The position numbers and the translations under genes were made by a program. Shown here piece after piece: positions 43,854 through 53,384 of a stretch of DNA of 64,000 nucleotides. The notes under the pieces are model-generated. The model was not told where the DNA came from. It saw nothing but the letters and a program-made list of their open reading frames with translations, and ran no database searches. Numbering within the stretch: the stretch's first letter is position 1; every line of letters starts with the position of its first letter. Origin of the DNA: Haloterrigena gelatinilytica (GTDB lineage: Archaea; Halobacteriota; Halobacteria; Halobacteriales; Natrialbaceae); the NCBI RefSeq assembly GCF_013342145.1, contig NZ_JABUQZ010000001.1, forward strand, positions 3,968,001 to 4,032,000, written 5' to 3'.

Positions 43854-44975
43854 ATGCTGCTCGTCCTCTGTGTCGACCTCGACGACGATCTGGGTCGCAA
43901 GACCGGCTTTTCGACGCCGGTGATCGGCCGCGACCCCGTCGAGGAAGCGGCCGTTGCGCTGGCGACCGAAGACCCGGAGGACTCCGACGTCAACGTGATC
44001 TTCCAGGGGTTGCACGTCTACGACGACCTCGCCGATCGCGACGAGAGCGTCGAAGTCGCCGTCGTCACCGGCAACGACGAGGGCGACGTGAAGGCGAACC
44101 GCGAGGTCGGCGACGAGGTCGACACCGTCCTCGCGAGCCTCTCGACCGCGGAGGACGTCACCGCGCTCGTGGTCACCGACGGCGCGCAGGACGAGTCCGT
44201 CATTCCGATCATCCGGTCGCGGGTGCCCATCGACGGCGTCCGTCGCGTCGTCGTTCGGCAGGCCCAGAACTTAGAGTCGATGTACTACACGATCAAGCAG
44301 GTGCTGAACGATCCGGAGACGCGAGGGACGGTGTTGATCCCGCTGGGGATCCTCCTGTTGATCTACCCGCTCGCCCTGGTCGGGACCGTCCTCGACATGC
44401 CCGGGTTCGTGCTGGGAACGACCTCGGCGCTGCTGGGACTGTATCTCATCTCCAGAGGACTCGGGCTGGGCGACCGCCTCGACGCCGCCGTCGAGCGCGC
44501 CCGCCGGTCGCTGTACGCCGGCCGGACGACCCTGCTCGCCTACGTCGTCGCCGCCGCCCTGTTCGCCCTCGGCGGCGTCAGCGGCCGGAACGAACTCGAG
44601 GCCGTCCGTGAGGCGACGCCCGGCGAGGTCGGCGTGCCCGTGATGCTCTCCGCGCTCGTCTACGGGTCGATCCAGTGGATCGCCGCCGCGGGGGTCACCA
44701 CCAGCCTCGGCCAGATCACCGACGAGTACATCGCCGGCTCCCTCGAGTGGCGCTACCTCAACGCGCCGTTTTACGTGCTCTCGATCGCCGTCGTCCTCTA
44801 CGCGGTGAGCGCGTTCTTCCTCGACGAGGTCGGGATCAGCTTCCTCGCGACGGCGCTGACCGTCGGCACGCTGCTCGGCATCGCGAGCACCCTCGCCTTC
44901 GCCGTCATCGAGTCGCGGTACGCGGATGACGATGCCGACGAGGCGAGCGGCACGCGTTCGGCAGAGCGCGCCTGA
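43854..44975 (+). CDS. DUF373-family membrane protein
   Basis: The 373-residue protein begins MLLVLCVDLDDDLGRKTG, the DUF373 signature with an Asp-rich strand. It has a cytosolic N-terminal domain (about 1-155, with VVTDGAQDESVIPII) and then about six to seven transmembrane helices (160-360). DUF373 is widespread in Euryarchaeota and has no established function. The C-terminus is charged. It follows the kinase gene but has its own upstream region of 126 nt. Confidence 0.85.
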   Translation: MLLVLCVDLDDDLGRKTGFSTPVIGRDPVEEAAVALATEDPEDSDVNVIFQGLHVYDDLADRDESVEVAVVTGNDEGDVKANREVGDEVDTVLASLSTAEDVTALVVTDGAQDESVIPIIRSRVPIDGVRRVVVRQAQNLESMYYTIKQVLNDPETRGTVLIPLGILLLIYPLALVGTVLDMPGFVLGTTSALLGLYLISRGLGLGDRLDAAVERARRSLYAGRTTLLAYVVAAALFALGGVSGRNELEAVREATPGEVGVPVMLSALVYGSIQWIAAAGVTTSLGQITDEYIAGSLEWRYLNAPFYVLSIAVVLYAVSAFFLDEVGISFLATALTVGTLLGIASTLAFAVIESRYADDDADEASGTRSAERA

Positions 44976-45024
44976 CGCCCGATATCGGCCGATTCAGATC
45001 CAGCGAGTCGACGATCCGCCCCAA

Positions 45025-45032
45025 GCTTTACT
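45025..45032 (+). promoter_or_regulatory. Candidate TATA box of the alcohol dehydrogenase gene
   Basis: GCTTTACT is centred about 28 nt before the ATG at 45056, consistent with a leaderless transcript. Confidence 0.45.
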
Positions 45033-45055
45033 TTGCCGTTCGGTTTCTCTGCAGT

Positions 45056-46174
45056 ATGGAGATCGACGCAGCGGTCGTCGAGGAGGAGAGCGGTTCGTTC
45101 GACATCGAAACCGTCGAACTCGAGTCGCCACAGGCGGGAGAGGTGCTGGTCCGGGTCGTCGGGGCCGGCGTCTGTCATACCGATATGATCGTCCGCGACC
45201 AGCTGTATCCAACGCCCTTACCCGCGGTCTTAGGCCACGAGGGGTCGGGCGTGGTCGAAGCGGTCGGTGACGGCGTGAGCCGCGTCGAACCCGGCGATCA
45301 CGTGGTGTTGAGCTTCGACTACGACGACGACTGTCACAGCTGTCGGGACGGCCACCCGGCCTACTGCGAGTCGTTCTTCGAACACAACTTCGGTGGGCAG
45401 CGCCCCGAGGACGGCACCTCCCCGCTCTCACGGGACGGCGAACGACTCAGCGGACGGTTCTTCGGCCAATCGTCGTTCGCGACCCACGCCATCGCGACCG
45501 AGCGGAACGTGGTTCCCGTCGACACCGGCGGTGACGTCCCGCTGGAACTGCTCGGGCCGCTCGGCTGTGGGATCCAGACCGGCGCGGGCGCCGTCATCAA
45601 TTCGTTGGACCCCCAGGCCGGATCGTCGATCGCGATCTTCGGTGCCGGATCCGTCGGCCTCTCGGCGGTTATGGCCGCCGATCTCAAGGGGTGTACGGAG
45701 GTCATCACGATCGACCTGAAGGAGAACCGACTCGAGACCGCCGCCGAATTCGGGGCGACCGAGACGGTCAACCCTGAAGCGGTCGACGACGTGATTGCGG
45801 CCGTCGACGAGTACACCGGTGGCGGTGTCGACTACGCGCTGGAGACGACCGGCGTCGCGGACGTGGCCGAACAGGCCGTCCAGACGCTCACCCAGCGAGG
45901 AACGCTGGGAATCGTCGGCGCGCCGCCGCTGGGAACCGAAGCGAGCTACGACGTCAACGACCTCCTCCTCAACGGGCGTTCGATCACGGGCATCGTCGAG
46001 GGCGACTCGAATCCCCAGGAGTTCATTCCGGACCTCGTCGATCTCTACCGGCGCGGGAAGTTCCCGTTCGACGAACTCGTCACCTACTACGACTTCGACG
46101 AGATCGAACAGGCCGTCGAGGACTCCGAGAACGGGGAGACGATCAAGCCCGTGTTGCAGATCAGCGAGCCCTGA
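45056..46174 (+). CDS. Zinc-type alcohol dehydrogenase (MDR superfamily, aryl-alcohol type)
   Basis: The 372-residue protein has the catalytic zinc residues Cys in GAGVCHTDM (about residue 40) and GHEGSGVVE (about 61-69). The NAD-binding motif is GAGSVGLSAV (about 198-207), with the following acidic residue in TIDLKEN indicating NAD preference. The structural-zinc loop reads DDDCHSCRDGHPAYC: three of the four Cys are present and the first is replaced by Asp. The benzyl-alcohol-dehydrogenase-like core suggests an aromatic or branched primary alcohol substrate, but this is inference. Confidence 0.88.
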   Translation: MEIDAAVVEEESGSFDIETVELESPQAGEVLVRVVGAGVCHTDMIVRDQLYPTPLPAVLGHEGSGVVEAVGDGVSRVEPGDHVVLSFDYDDDCHSCRDGHPAYCESFFEHNFGGQRPEDGTSPLSRDGERLSGRFFGQSSFATHAIATERNVVPVDTGGDVPLELLGPLGCGIQTGAGAVINSLDPQAGSSIAIFGAGSVGLSAVMAADLKGCTEVITIDLKENRLETAAEFGATETVNPEAVDDVIAAVDEYTGGGVDYALETTGVADVAEQAVQTLTQRGTLGIVGAPPLGTEASYDVNDLLLNGRSITGIVEGDSNPQEFIPDLVDLYRRGKFPFDELVTYYDFDEIEQAVEDSENGETIKPVLQISEP

Positions 46175-46226
46175 ACGCTCCCACCCCATCGTTTCGTCTC
46201 GAGTCCGGTCTCGACTCGCCGCCCCG

Positions 46227-47069
46227 TTAGCGCTCGCGTTCGACGACGAACTCCGCCAGTTCGACGAGGTAGTCTCGCGCCGTCGGGTCGGCGATCTCGA
46301 TCCGGTCGAGGGCCTCGATCGCGCGATCCGATTCGGTTCGAGCGCGGGCGTTGGCCTCGTCGGGCGTGAGGTCGGTCACTTGCACCACCGACGGCCGTTC
46401 CAGGGCGGCGTCGTGGCCGGTCGGCTTGCCGAGTTCGTCGGCGTCGGCGATCGCGTCGAGGACGTCGTCGCGGATCTGGAAGGCGATCCCGACCCGTTCG
46501 GCGTACTCGCCGAGCGCCTCGACGGTGACCGCGTCCGAGCCGGCGGCGATCGCCCCGAGCTCCGCGGCGGCGCGAAAGAGTGCGCCGGTTTTCCGGCGCG
46601 CGAGGGTCATGTACTCGGCCTCGGTTTCGGGTTCGGCCGACAGCTCCGTCGCCTCGCCGATGCCGAGTTCGACCATGGCCTCGGCGACGACGCGCGTGGC
46701 GTCGGGATCCGACGAAAAGAGGGCGAACGCTTCGCCGAGCAAGCCGTCGCTCGAGACGATCGCCGGGCCGTAGCCGAATTCGGCCCAGGCGCTGGTCGTG
46801 CCCCGGCGCAGCTCCGACCGATCGATGATGTCGTCGACGACCAGCGAGGCCGCGTGGACGAGTTCGATTCCGACGCCGAAGTCGACGGCGTCCTCGGCCG
46901 TTCCGCCCACCGTCTCGCAGGCCAGCACCGTCACCATCGGCCGGACGCGCTTGCCTCCGGCGAGGGCCGTGTGTTCGACTTCCGCTCTGAGCGCGTCCGG
47001 CTCGAGGCCGTCGACTACCTCGACGAGCCGATCCTCGATCAGCGCCCGACGGCGCTCCAGCAATTCCAT
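46227..47069 (-). CDS. Polyprenyl (geranylgeranyl-type) diphosphate synthase
   Basis: The 280-residue trans-prenyltransferase has the first Asp-rich motif DDIID (79-83) in LVHAASLVVDD, the second DDVLD (201-205) in FQIRDDVLD, and the GGKRVRP substrate site (38-44). It condenses isopentenyl diphosphate with allylic diphosphates for lipid or quinone side chains. At 280 residues it is somewhat shorter than typical haloarchaeal GGPP synthases, so chain length is uncertain. The ATG at 47069 is preferred over the adjacent GTG. Confidence 0.88.
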   Translation of the reverse strand: MELLERRRALIEDRLVEVVDGLEPDALRAEVEHTALAGGKRVRPMVTVLACETVGGTAEDAVDFGVGIELVHAASLVVDDIIDRSELRRGTTSAWAEFGYGPAIVSSDGLLGEAFALFSSDPDATRVVAEAMVELGIGEATELSAEPETEAEYMTLARRKTGALFRAAAELGAIAAGSDAVTVEALGEYAERVGIAFQIRDDVLDAIADADELGKPTGHDAALERPSVVQVTDLTPDEANARARTESDRAIEALDRIEIADPTARDYLVELAEFVVERER

Positions 47070-47180
47070 CACACGCGCTTAGGACGGGGGTGAAAAGTAC
47101 GTGACGGTTCAGCGGTGTAGTAGTTAGACCGTTTACACGGGAAACGGGAGCGAATTCGCGACGTCAGTCCTGGAGCGGCC

Positions 47181-49709
47181 TCACTCGCCGTCGAACTGGC
47201 TGAACGTGAACCCGTTCTCGCCGTCCGACGGGACGGTACCGTCCTCGTCGGCGTCGGTGTCCGGCGTCGGTTCGGCGTCTCCATCGGTGCCGCTCGCGTC
47301 CGTGATCCCGCCGTTCGCTTCGGGCTCGAACCCGCCGGTACTCCCGGCGGGATCCTCGCTCGTGTCGGTCTCGACACCGCCGACATCATCGTCGTCGCCG
47401 TCGCCGTCGCCGCCGTCGACATCTACCTCGTCGAACGAGAGCGTCTCGCCGTCGGTGTCGTAGTCGTCGACGGAGACGGCCGCCACCTCGTCGGTCTCGA
47501 AGTGATCGAGCGTCTCGCTCAGGTACGCCGCCTGATCGGTGAGCGAACTCGCGCTCTCGGTGACTTCCGAGAGGGCGGAGGTCTGTTCCTCCGCGGCCGC
47601 GGCGACGCGCTGGGCCTCGGCGGCGGTCGTTTCGGAGATCTCGGTCGCCGACGAGACCATGGCGACGACCTCTTGGGTCGAGGCCGCCTGCTCTTCGGTC
47701 GCCGCGGAAATCTCCTGGACGCCCTCGTTGGTCCGGTCGGCGTAGTCGGCGATTTCGTCGAGCGCTTCGGCGGCGTTCTCGACGGAGTCGACGTGTTCGG
47801 CGATCCGATCGGCGGTCTGTTGGACCTCCGTCGCGGTCTCGGCCGTCTGTTCGTCGATCCGCTCGAGTCGCTGCTCGATGTCCTCGGCGGTCGATTTCGT
47901 GTCCGCGGCGAGCTCTTTGACCTGCGTCGCGACGGCGCCGAAACCGGAGCCCTCGCCGTCGCCGCCCCGCGAGGCCTCGATGTTCGCGTTCAACGCGAGC
48001 ATGTTCGTCTCGCGGGCGACCTCGGTGATGAACTCGACCAGTTCGTCGACCTGCGCCATCTCCGCTTCGAGCTCTCGGATGGCCTCGACGGCCTCGGTCG
48101 ACTCCGCTTCGATCTCGTGCATCCCGTCGATCGCCTCCTGGGCCGCCTCGCGGCCGAGGCGACCGGTTTCGGCCGTCTGCTCGGCGAAGTCGGCGACGTT
48201 GTTCGATGAGGCGGCGATCTCTTCGGTCGTCGTGGAGAGACCGCTCATCTCCCGGTTGACCGAGTGGAGGTTCTCGTTCTGTCGGTCGGTGCCGTCGGAA
48301 ATCTCCTGTACCGACTCGGAGACCTGCTGGGAGGCCGAGCGGACCTCTTCGCTGGATGCGGTTACCTGTTCGCTGGCCGCCGCCACCTCGTTGGCGAAGG
48401 CTTTGACGTCGGCGGTCGTCTTTTCGAGGTCCGCGATCATCTCGTTGAACGCCTCGGCGATGTCCGTCATCGCCTGGCTCTCGCTTTCGGGATCGAGCCG
48501 GCGGGTCAGATCGCCGTCCGCACAGTCGTCCATCACGTCGCTGAACTCCTCGGCTTTCGCCTCGAGATGGCGGTTTATCGACTCGGTCTCGTCCCGGGCC
48601 GCTTCGGCCTCCTCGCGTGCGCTCTCGGCGGCTTCGATCTGGTCGCGCAGCGAGTTTCGCATGCTGTCGAAGCCGTCGTACAGCCGTCCGATCTCGTCGA
48701 CGCGGTCCGTCTCGAGATCGACGTCGAGGTTGCCCCGTTCCATCTCGGTCGTGCGATCGCGCAATCTGGCCAGCGGGACGACGGTCTGCCGGCCGAGAAC
48801 GACGCCGACGACGCCGAGCGCGACCAGGCTCGTCAACACCATCGCGATGACGTTCGTTTCGACGTCGGAGACGACGCCGTACGCCTGCTCGTTCGGAACG
48901 GTCGTGACGGCGACCCACTGCGTGTTCCCGACGGGAACGTACGCCCGCACCACGTCGTCGTCCTGAATGCGGGTGAGTCGGCCGCCCAGGGCGGCAGCCA
49001 TCGCCTCGTCGTCGATCGATCCCTCGTCGATCGACGCGGAGTCGGCCTGGAAGACCGCCGAGCCGTCGCTATCGAGAATGGCCGTCGACGCCGACGTGTT
49101 CTCCTGGTGGAGTTGCTCGACCTGATACTCGAGCGTGCCGATGATGACGACGGCTCGATCTTCGCGTTCCGTCACCGGGCTGGCGAAGGCCATGACCTGG
49201 TCGTCGAGGGTCGGCGATTGGTACGCTTCCTGGGAATGCCAGACGGACTCCTCGAGCCCGAGCTCCTCCTCGAAGCCGTCGGCAGCCCACGGCTCCGTCA
49301 GGTTTTCGAACGACTCGCCGCGGTAGGCGGCGTTCGTACTCGTCACGATTTCATCGTTCTCGGTGTCGACGTAGTGAATCGCGCGCACGTCGACGTCCAT
49401 CCGGGCTTGCTCTTCGACGAGCTGGCCCTGGACTTCCTGCGGATCGCCCGCCTGGAGGATCTGCGAATCGGAGGCGGTCCGCGTCTGGACCCGCATCGTT
49501 TCGACCCAGTTGCTGATCGCGTCGGCCTGCATCTCGGCGGTCGATTCGAGTTGCTCGTTCGAGTCCGCCCGAACGGTCTCGTCGATATCGACGTAGCTGA
49601 CCGCCCCGACGGCCCCGATAACGAGCACGACCGCCAGAATCGACACCACGAACTTCACGAGGTACCGCCGCCTGACGAACGACGGCACCAGGGAGGAAAG
49701 CGACGCCAT
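47181..49709 (-). CDS. Methyl-accepting chemotaxis transducer (Htr) with extracellular domain
   Basis: The 842-residue transducer has TM1 (about residues 17-40), a roughly 240-residue extracellular sensor that looks like a dCache domain, TM2 (about 283-305) and HAMP segments (about 305-360 and again near 405-455). A long coiled-coil signalling domain follows, with the hairpin tip ARETNMLALNANIEASRGG. The C-terminal tail (about 755-842) is very acidic and low complexity. Its start overlaps the stop of the upstream binding-lipoprotein gene by one base (TAATG), so the two are cotranslated, as in the Halobacterium BasB/BasT pair. Confidence 0.92.
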   Translation of the reverse strand: MASLSSLVPSFVRRRYLVKFVVSILAVVLVIGAVGAVSYVDIDETVRADSNEQLESTAEMQADAISNWVETMRVQTRTASDSQILQAGDPQEVQGQLVEEQARMDVDVRAIHYVDTENDEIVTSTNAAYRGESFENLTEPWAADGFEEELGLEESVWHSQEAYQSPTLDDQVMAFASPVTEREDRAVVIIGTLEYQVEQLHQENTSASTAILDSDGSAVFQADSASIDEGSIDDEAMAAALGGRLTRIQDDDVVRAYVPVGNTQWVAVTTVPNEQAYGVVSDVETNVIAMVLTSLVALGVVGVVLGRQTVVPLARLRDRTTEMERGNLDVDLETDRVDEIGRLYDGFDSMRNSLRDQIEAAESAREEAEAARDETESINRHLEAKAEEFSDVMDDCADGDLTRRLDPESESQAMTDIAEAFNEMIADLEKTTADVKAFANEVAAASEQVTASSEEVRSASQQVSESVQEISDGTDRQNENLHSVNREMSGLSTTTEEIAASSNNVADFAEQTAETGRLGREAAQEAIDGMHEIEAESTEAVEAIRELEAEMAQVDELVEFITEVARETNMLALNANIEASRGGDGEGSGFGAVATQVKELAADTKSTAEDIEQRLERIDEQTAETATEVQQTADRIAEHVDSVENAAEALDEIADYADRTNEGVQEISAATEEQAASTQEVVAMVSSATEISETTAAEAQRVAAAAEEQTSALSEVTESASSLTDQAAYLSETLDHFETDEVAAVSVDDYDTDGETLSFDEVDVDGGDGDGDDDDVGGVETDTSEDPAGSTGGFEPEANGGITDASGTDGDAEPTPDTDADEDGTVPSDGENGFTFSQFDGE

Positions 49710-50977
49710 TACGAACTCACCCTGTCCAGTTCGGCGATGCCGCCATCCGCGCTTTCGTCGAACTCCCAGTACTGGAAGACGGCGTCGGTCACGTCGCCGT
49801 TCTCGTCGAAGCCGACCGAACTCGAGGCGCCCTGGTAGGTGACGGGATCACCTCGGGCCGCGAGTTCGATCCCGTCGGCGAGGGACTCCGGCGTGATTTC
49901 CTCGCCGTCGCCGGTGGCAACCGCCTGCATAGCGTTTCTAATGGCGGTCCCGTCGTTTTGTCCGGCGTAGGCGTTCGCGAGCAACAGGACGGCGCTCGCG
50001 TCGTAGGAGTGAGGCGTGAAGACGCCCGGTTCGGCGTCGTAGGCGTCCTCGAACAGTTCCGTGAACGTCTCGGTCCCCGGTCCGTCGACCAGCGGCGCGG
50101 TGCCGCGGATGCCGTCGAGCGAGTAGTCGACCTGGTCGTGGAGATCGCTGTCCTGCAGGCCGTCGGTGACGAGGATGTCTTCCGGAGCGTCGGCTCCGAG
50201 ATCTCTGAGAACCTGTCCGCCCGTTTCCGGGTAGCCGATCACGACGAGCAGTTCGGGGTCGTTCTTCCTGACCCGCTCGATAGCCGCTTCGTAGGTGTCC
50301 TGCTCTTCCGTTAGCGGGACCTGCTCCGAGACCGTCCCGCCGTGATCGCTTCGGAACGAGCGCGCGAACGCCTGGCTCAACTGCCAGCCGTAGTCGTTGT
50401 TCGCGTAGAGTGTCGCGGCGCTGTCGTGGCCGAGATCGTTCGCCGCCCGGTCGGCGAGCACGACCGCCTGCAGCGAGTCGGAGACCGCGGTCCGGAAGAC
50501 CAGCCCGGCGTCGTTGAGCGAGGTGATCGTCGGCGTGGTCGCGCCGGGCGAACAGCAGACGGTCCGGTACGGAATGAGGACCTGCTGTGTCGCCTGCAGC
50601 GTCACGTCCGAGGCTGCCGGGCCGTTGACCATCGGGTATCCTTCGTCGACCAGGGCGGCCGCACCCTGGACGCCCGCCGACGGCGACGTCTCGGTGTCGA
50701 CGACTTCGTACTCGATGTCGAGCGAAATCTCGTCTTCGACTTGCCGAATCGGGAGCTCCGCGGCGTTTCGCATCGGCTTCCCGACGGTCTCGAGATCGCC
50801 GCTCACCGGTTGCATGATTCCGAGTCTGAGCGTTCGGTCGGTTCCGCCGACGTCGCTCCCGTCCTCGATGTCGTTCGAGTCGAGCCCGGGTACCGAACTG
50901 AGACAGCCGGCGAAGCCACCGAGACCGGCTCCACCGAGACCGGTCAGTAGTTTTCGACGATTCAAGTGAACGGACAT
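49709..50977 (-). CDS. Branched-chain amino-acid-type substrate-binding lipoprotein (LivK/BasB-like)
   Basis: The 422-residue protein has a Tat signal (NRRKLLTGLGG) and lipobox GFAGC, then a periplasmic-binding-protein type I fold. LRLGIMQPVSGDLETVG opens the fold, and ALVDEGYPMVNGPAASDVT, TLYANNDYGWQ and THE PHSYDASAVLLL-type C-lobe segments follow. Known relatives bind Leu/Ile/Val-type amino acids. No permease or ATPase genes are adjacent. Instead it is coupled to a chemotaxis transducer, so it probably serves chemoreception. The start MSVHLNRRK at 50977 is favoured by the TATA box 26 nt upstream. Confidence 0.88.
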   Translation of the reverse strand: MSVHLNRRKLLTGLGGAGLGGFAGCLSSVPGLDSNDIEDGSDVGGTDRTLRLGIMQPVSGDLETVGKPMRNAAELPIRQVEDEISLDIEYEVVDTETSPSAGVQGAAALVDEGYPMVNGPAASDVTLQATQQVLIPYRTVCCSPGATTPTITSLNDAGLVFRTAVSDSLQAVVLADRAANDLGHDSAATLYANNDYGWQLSQAFARSFRSDHGGTVSEQVPLTEEQDTYEAAIERVRKNDPELLVVIGYPETGGQVLRDLGADAPEDILVTDGLQDSDLHDQVDYSLDGIRGTAPLVDGPGTETFTELFEDAYDAEPGVFTPHSYDASAVLLLANAYAGQNDGTAIRNAMQAVATGDGEEITPESLADGIELAARGDPVTYQGASSSVGFDENGDVTDAVFQYWEFDESADGGIAELDRVSS

Positions 50978-51439
50978 ACCTGCGTATTTCACTCATCACA
51001 TATAACGATACTGTCTGTATTTCCATACTTACCAGAATGAACCACAATTCGGTTCGGTATAACGATGAATGGTTACTATTCTATCATACGAAGTCGCATT
51101 TGTTAGGGACTAACAACCAGTATTTGTGGGACTCAATTCTCGAGATCGATACGCTATCGCTAGAAAACTCACACGTCATGGTCGTAGCGAATTATTATCG
51201 CGGCCCAAATATAATCCATCTGAAATACGGACCCATTCGTTCGATGCGGGAACGTACCATCTCATCGATACGAAACACGGACCGCTGAACCGCGAGTAGC
51301 CACGCTTGCCCGTGAGGAACCGAAGCGAATTGAATTCGAACGAATTAGTCGTTCGGAACCGGCGGAAACGGATCTCCTCTCGAGCGTTCGCCTCCGACGT
51401 CCCGAGAAGAGCCGCACGCTCGCGTCGCGCGAGTCTCGC
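50978..51439. other. Intergenic region upstream of the binding-lipoprotein gene
   Basis: This is 462 bases, AT-rich between about 50990 and 51260. A frame at 51037-51288 exists but its codon use and composition (Asn, Tyr, Ile-rich, not acidic) do not resemble genes here. Nothing else was recognised apart from the promoter of the minus-strand lipoprotein gene. Confidence 0.5.
50997..51006 (-). promoter_or_regulatory. Candidate promoter of the lipoprotein-transducer operon
   Basis: On the minus strand GTTATATGTG is centred about 26 nt before the start at 50977, the distance expected for a leaderless transcript. It supports this start over an ATG at 50992. Confidence 0.45.
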
Positions 51440-52392
51440 TTACTGGAACGCTTCGGTGAGCGCGGGCACGACGTCGAAGAGGTCGTCGACGATCGCGTAG
51501 TCGGCGATGTCCATGATCGGGGCGTTGGGGTCGGTGTTGATCGCGACGATGGTATCCGAGCCCTTCATCCCGGCGACGTGCTGGACGGCCCCGGAGATCC
51601 CGATCGCGATGTAGACGTCCGGCGTGACGACCTTCCCGGACTGGCCGACCTGCCGGTTCTTGGGCAGCCAGCCGTTGTCGACGATCGGCCGCGAGGACGA
51701 GACCGTCGCGCCGAGGGCGTCCGCGAGCTCCTCGATCAGGGGAGGTTGTCTTCCTCTTCGATCCCGCGGCCGACGCTCACGAGGACGTCCGCCTCGGTGA
51801 TGTCGACGTCGCCGCCGGCGACCTCCTCGAAGCCGTTGACCGTCGAGCCGATGGCGTCCTCGTCGATGTCGGCGTCGAAGGCCTCGATCGCCGCGTCGCC
51901 GGTGCCCTCAGCTTGGGGCCACTCGGCGCTGCGGATCGTCGCGACCGCGTTCCCCTCGAGTTCGTTAGTCGTCTCGACCTTGCCACCGTACATTTCGCGG
52001 GTGGCGATCAGCGTCTCGCCGTCGGTCTCGAGGTCGATCGTATCGGTGACGATCGGCAGGTCGAGTTGGGTGGCGACGGCCGGCGCGTAGTCGAGGCCGT
52101 TGACGCTGTTGGGCGCGAGGACGTACTGCGGGGCGAGTTCGTCGTACAGTTGCGTAATCGCCTGCGCGTAGACGTCGTGGTTGAACTCCTCGCCGTAGTC
52201 GACGGTGTGGATGGCGTCGACGCCCTCGCGGTTGAGCTTCTCCGCGAACTCGTCGACGGTACCGCTGATGACCGCCAGATGGAGGTCGCCGCCGGTCTCG
52301 TCGGCCAGCTGGCGACCCGCGGTGATGATCTCGTAGCTGACGTCGCGCAGTTCGCCGCGGCGGTGGTCCGTCACTGCGAGGATATCCGTCAT
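51440..52392 (-). pseudogene. etfA: Electron transfer flavoprotein alpha subunit, frameshifted
   Basis: The N-terminal part (MTDILAVTDHRRGELRDVSYE to [13 protein letters not shown], 218 residues) is a normal ETF alpha domain and ends at an early stop at 51736-51738. The missing FAD-binding domain is present directly downstream in another frame ([29 protein letters not shown] through [26 protein letters not shown]), ending at a TAA at 51440. One base is missing in the run CTCCCC just before TGATC at about 51737-51745; restoring it makes one continuous gene of about 317 codons. It overlaps etfB by ATGA. This is either a real disruption or a sequencing error. Confidence 0.85.
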
Positions 52393-53178
52393 TGTGCCAC
52401 CCCCTTGTCGCGAAGCAGTTCAGCGAGCTCTCCGGCCGTCTCCTCGGGGCTGCCCTCCCAGGTCGTCACGTCGCTCTCGCTTTCGGGCTCGTACATCTCC
52501 GTCAGCTCGAGGTCGGAGTCGACGGCGCTCTCGTCGACGCCGAGATCGGCCAGCGCCTTGACGTCGAGTTCCTTGCGCTGGGCCTGCCGGATCCCGCGCA
52601 GGCTGGCGTAGCGGGGCTCGTTGATCCCGGTCTGAATCGTCAGGACGGCGGGGAGCTCGATCTCGGTCAGCTCCTCGACCCCGCCCTCGAGTTCGCGTCG
52701 CACGGAGGCCGCGTCGTCGTCGAAGCCGTGCTCGAGGTGGTTGACGACGGCGCCCCACTGGTAGCCGAGACTCGGCGACGGAGACGCCCGTCGCGCCGAA
52801 GCTGTCGTCGCCGGCCTGGACGCCCGTCAGGACGAGATCGGGGTCTTCCTCCTCGACGACGGCGCTCAAGATCTCCGTCTTGGCGCCGACGTCCAGCAGG
52901 TCGACGTCCTCGAGCGAGTCGTCCCAGATGCGGACGGCGCGGTCGGCGCCTTTCGCCAGCGCCTGCCGGATGGTCTGTTCGCACTCCTCCGGACCGATCG
53001 TGACCGTCACGACTTCGTCGGCGACGCCCGCCTCCTGGAGCTGGACGGCCTCCTCGATGGCGTAGTCGTCCCACTCGTTCAAGTCGGCGCCCAGATACTG
53101 GTCGGCGATCCCAGTACCCTCGATTTCGAACTCGTCTTCGACGGTCGCGACTTCTTTGACCGTAACGAGGATTTTCAT
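52389..53178 (-). pseudogene. etfB: Electron transfer flavoprotein beta subunit, frameshifted
   Basis: The gene starts normally (MKILVTVKEVATVEDEFEIEG) and is ETF beta up to GDDSFGATGVSVAES at about 52775. It then shifts frame. The continuation LGYQWGAVVNHLEHGFDDDAASVRRELEGG and the ETF signature region NEPRYASLRGIRQAQRK follow in another frame to the stop at 52389. The junction reads GAGTCTCGGC, where GAGTCTCTCGGC would restore the frame, suggesting loss of a TC dinucleotide. The neighbouring etfA carries an independent frameshift. Confidence 0.85.
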
Positions 53179-53354
53179 CATTTATCACTGCCACGCCCGT
53201 ACCGTAAACCTTTTCGAAACGCGCTTTCTTATGGGACCAGTTCATTTAACAATCCATAATTGAATCTCTAAAATCGATTACAGACCATTTGGTAGCGAGG
53301 GGAAAAACTACCAACGTTGCTCATCGTGCCGCTATCGATCCGCAAGACGGAAAC

Positions 53355-53363
53355 GGTTTAACG
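53355..53363 (+). promoter_or_regulatory. Candidate TATA box of the TRAM protein gene
   Basis: GGTTTAACG is centred about 27 nt before the ATG at 53385, the leaderless distance. It excludes the upstream in-frame start at 53289. Confidence 0.5.
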
Positions 53364-53384
53364 ACGCCACTGGTAGTACGCGAT

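Noticed and set aside
51037-51288. 83-codon frame upstream of the binding-lipoprotein gene
   Set aside because: It lies in an AT-rich promoter-like region and is rich in Asn, Tyr and Ile, unlike genes here.
52420-53181. Single 253-residue protein reading through etfB
   Set aside because: After about residue 137 it becomes Arg-rich shadow sequence. The genuine ETF beta continuation is in another frame, so the real feature is a frameshifted gene.
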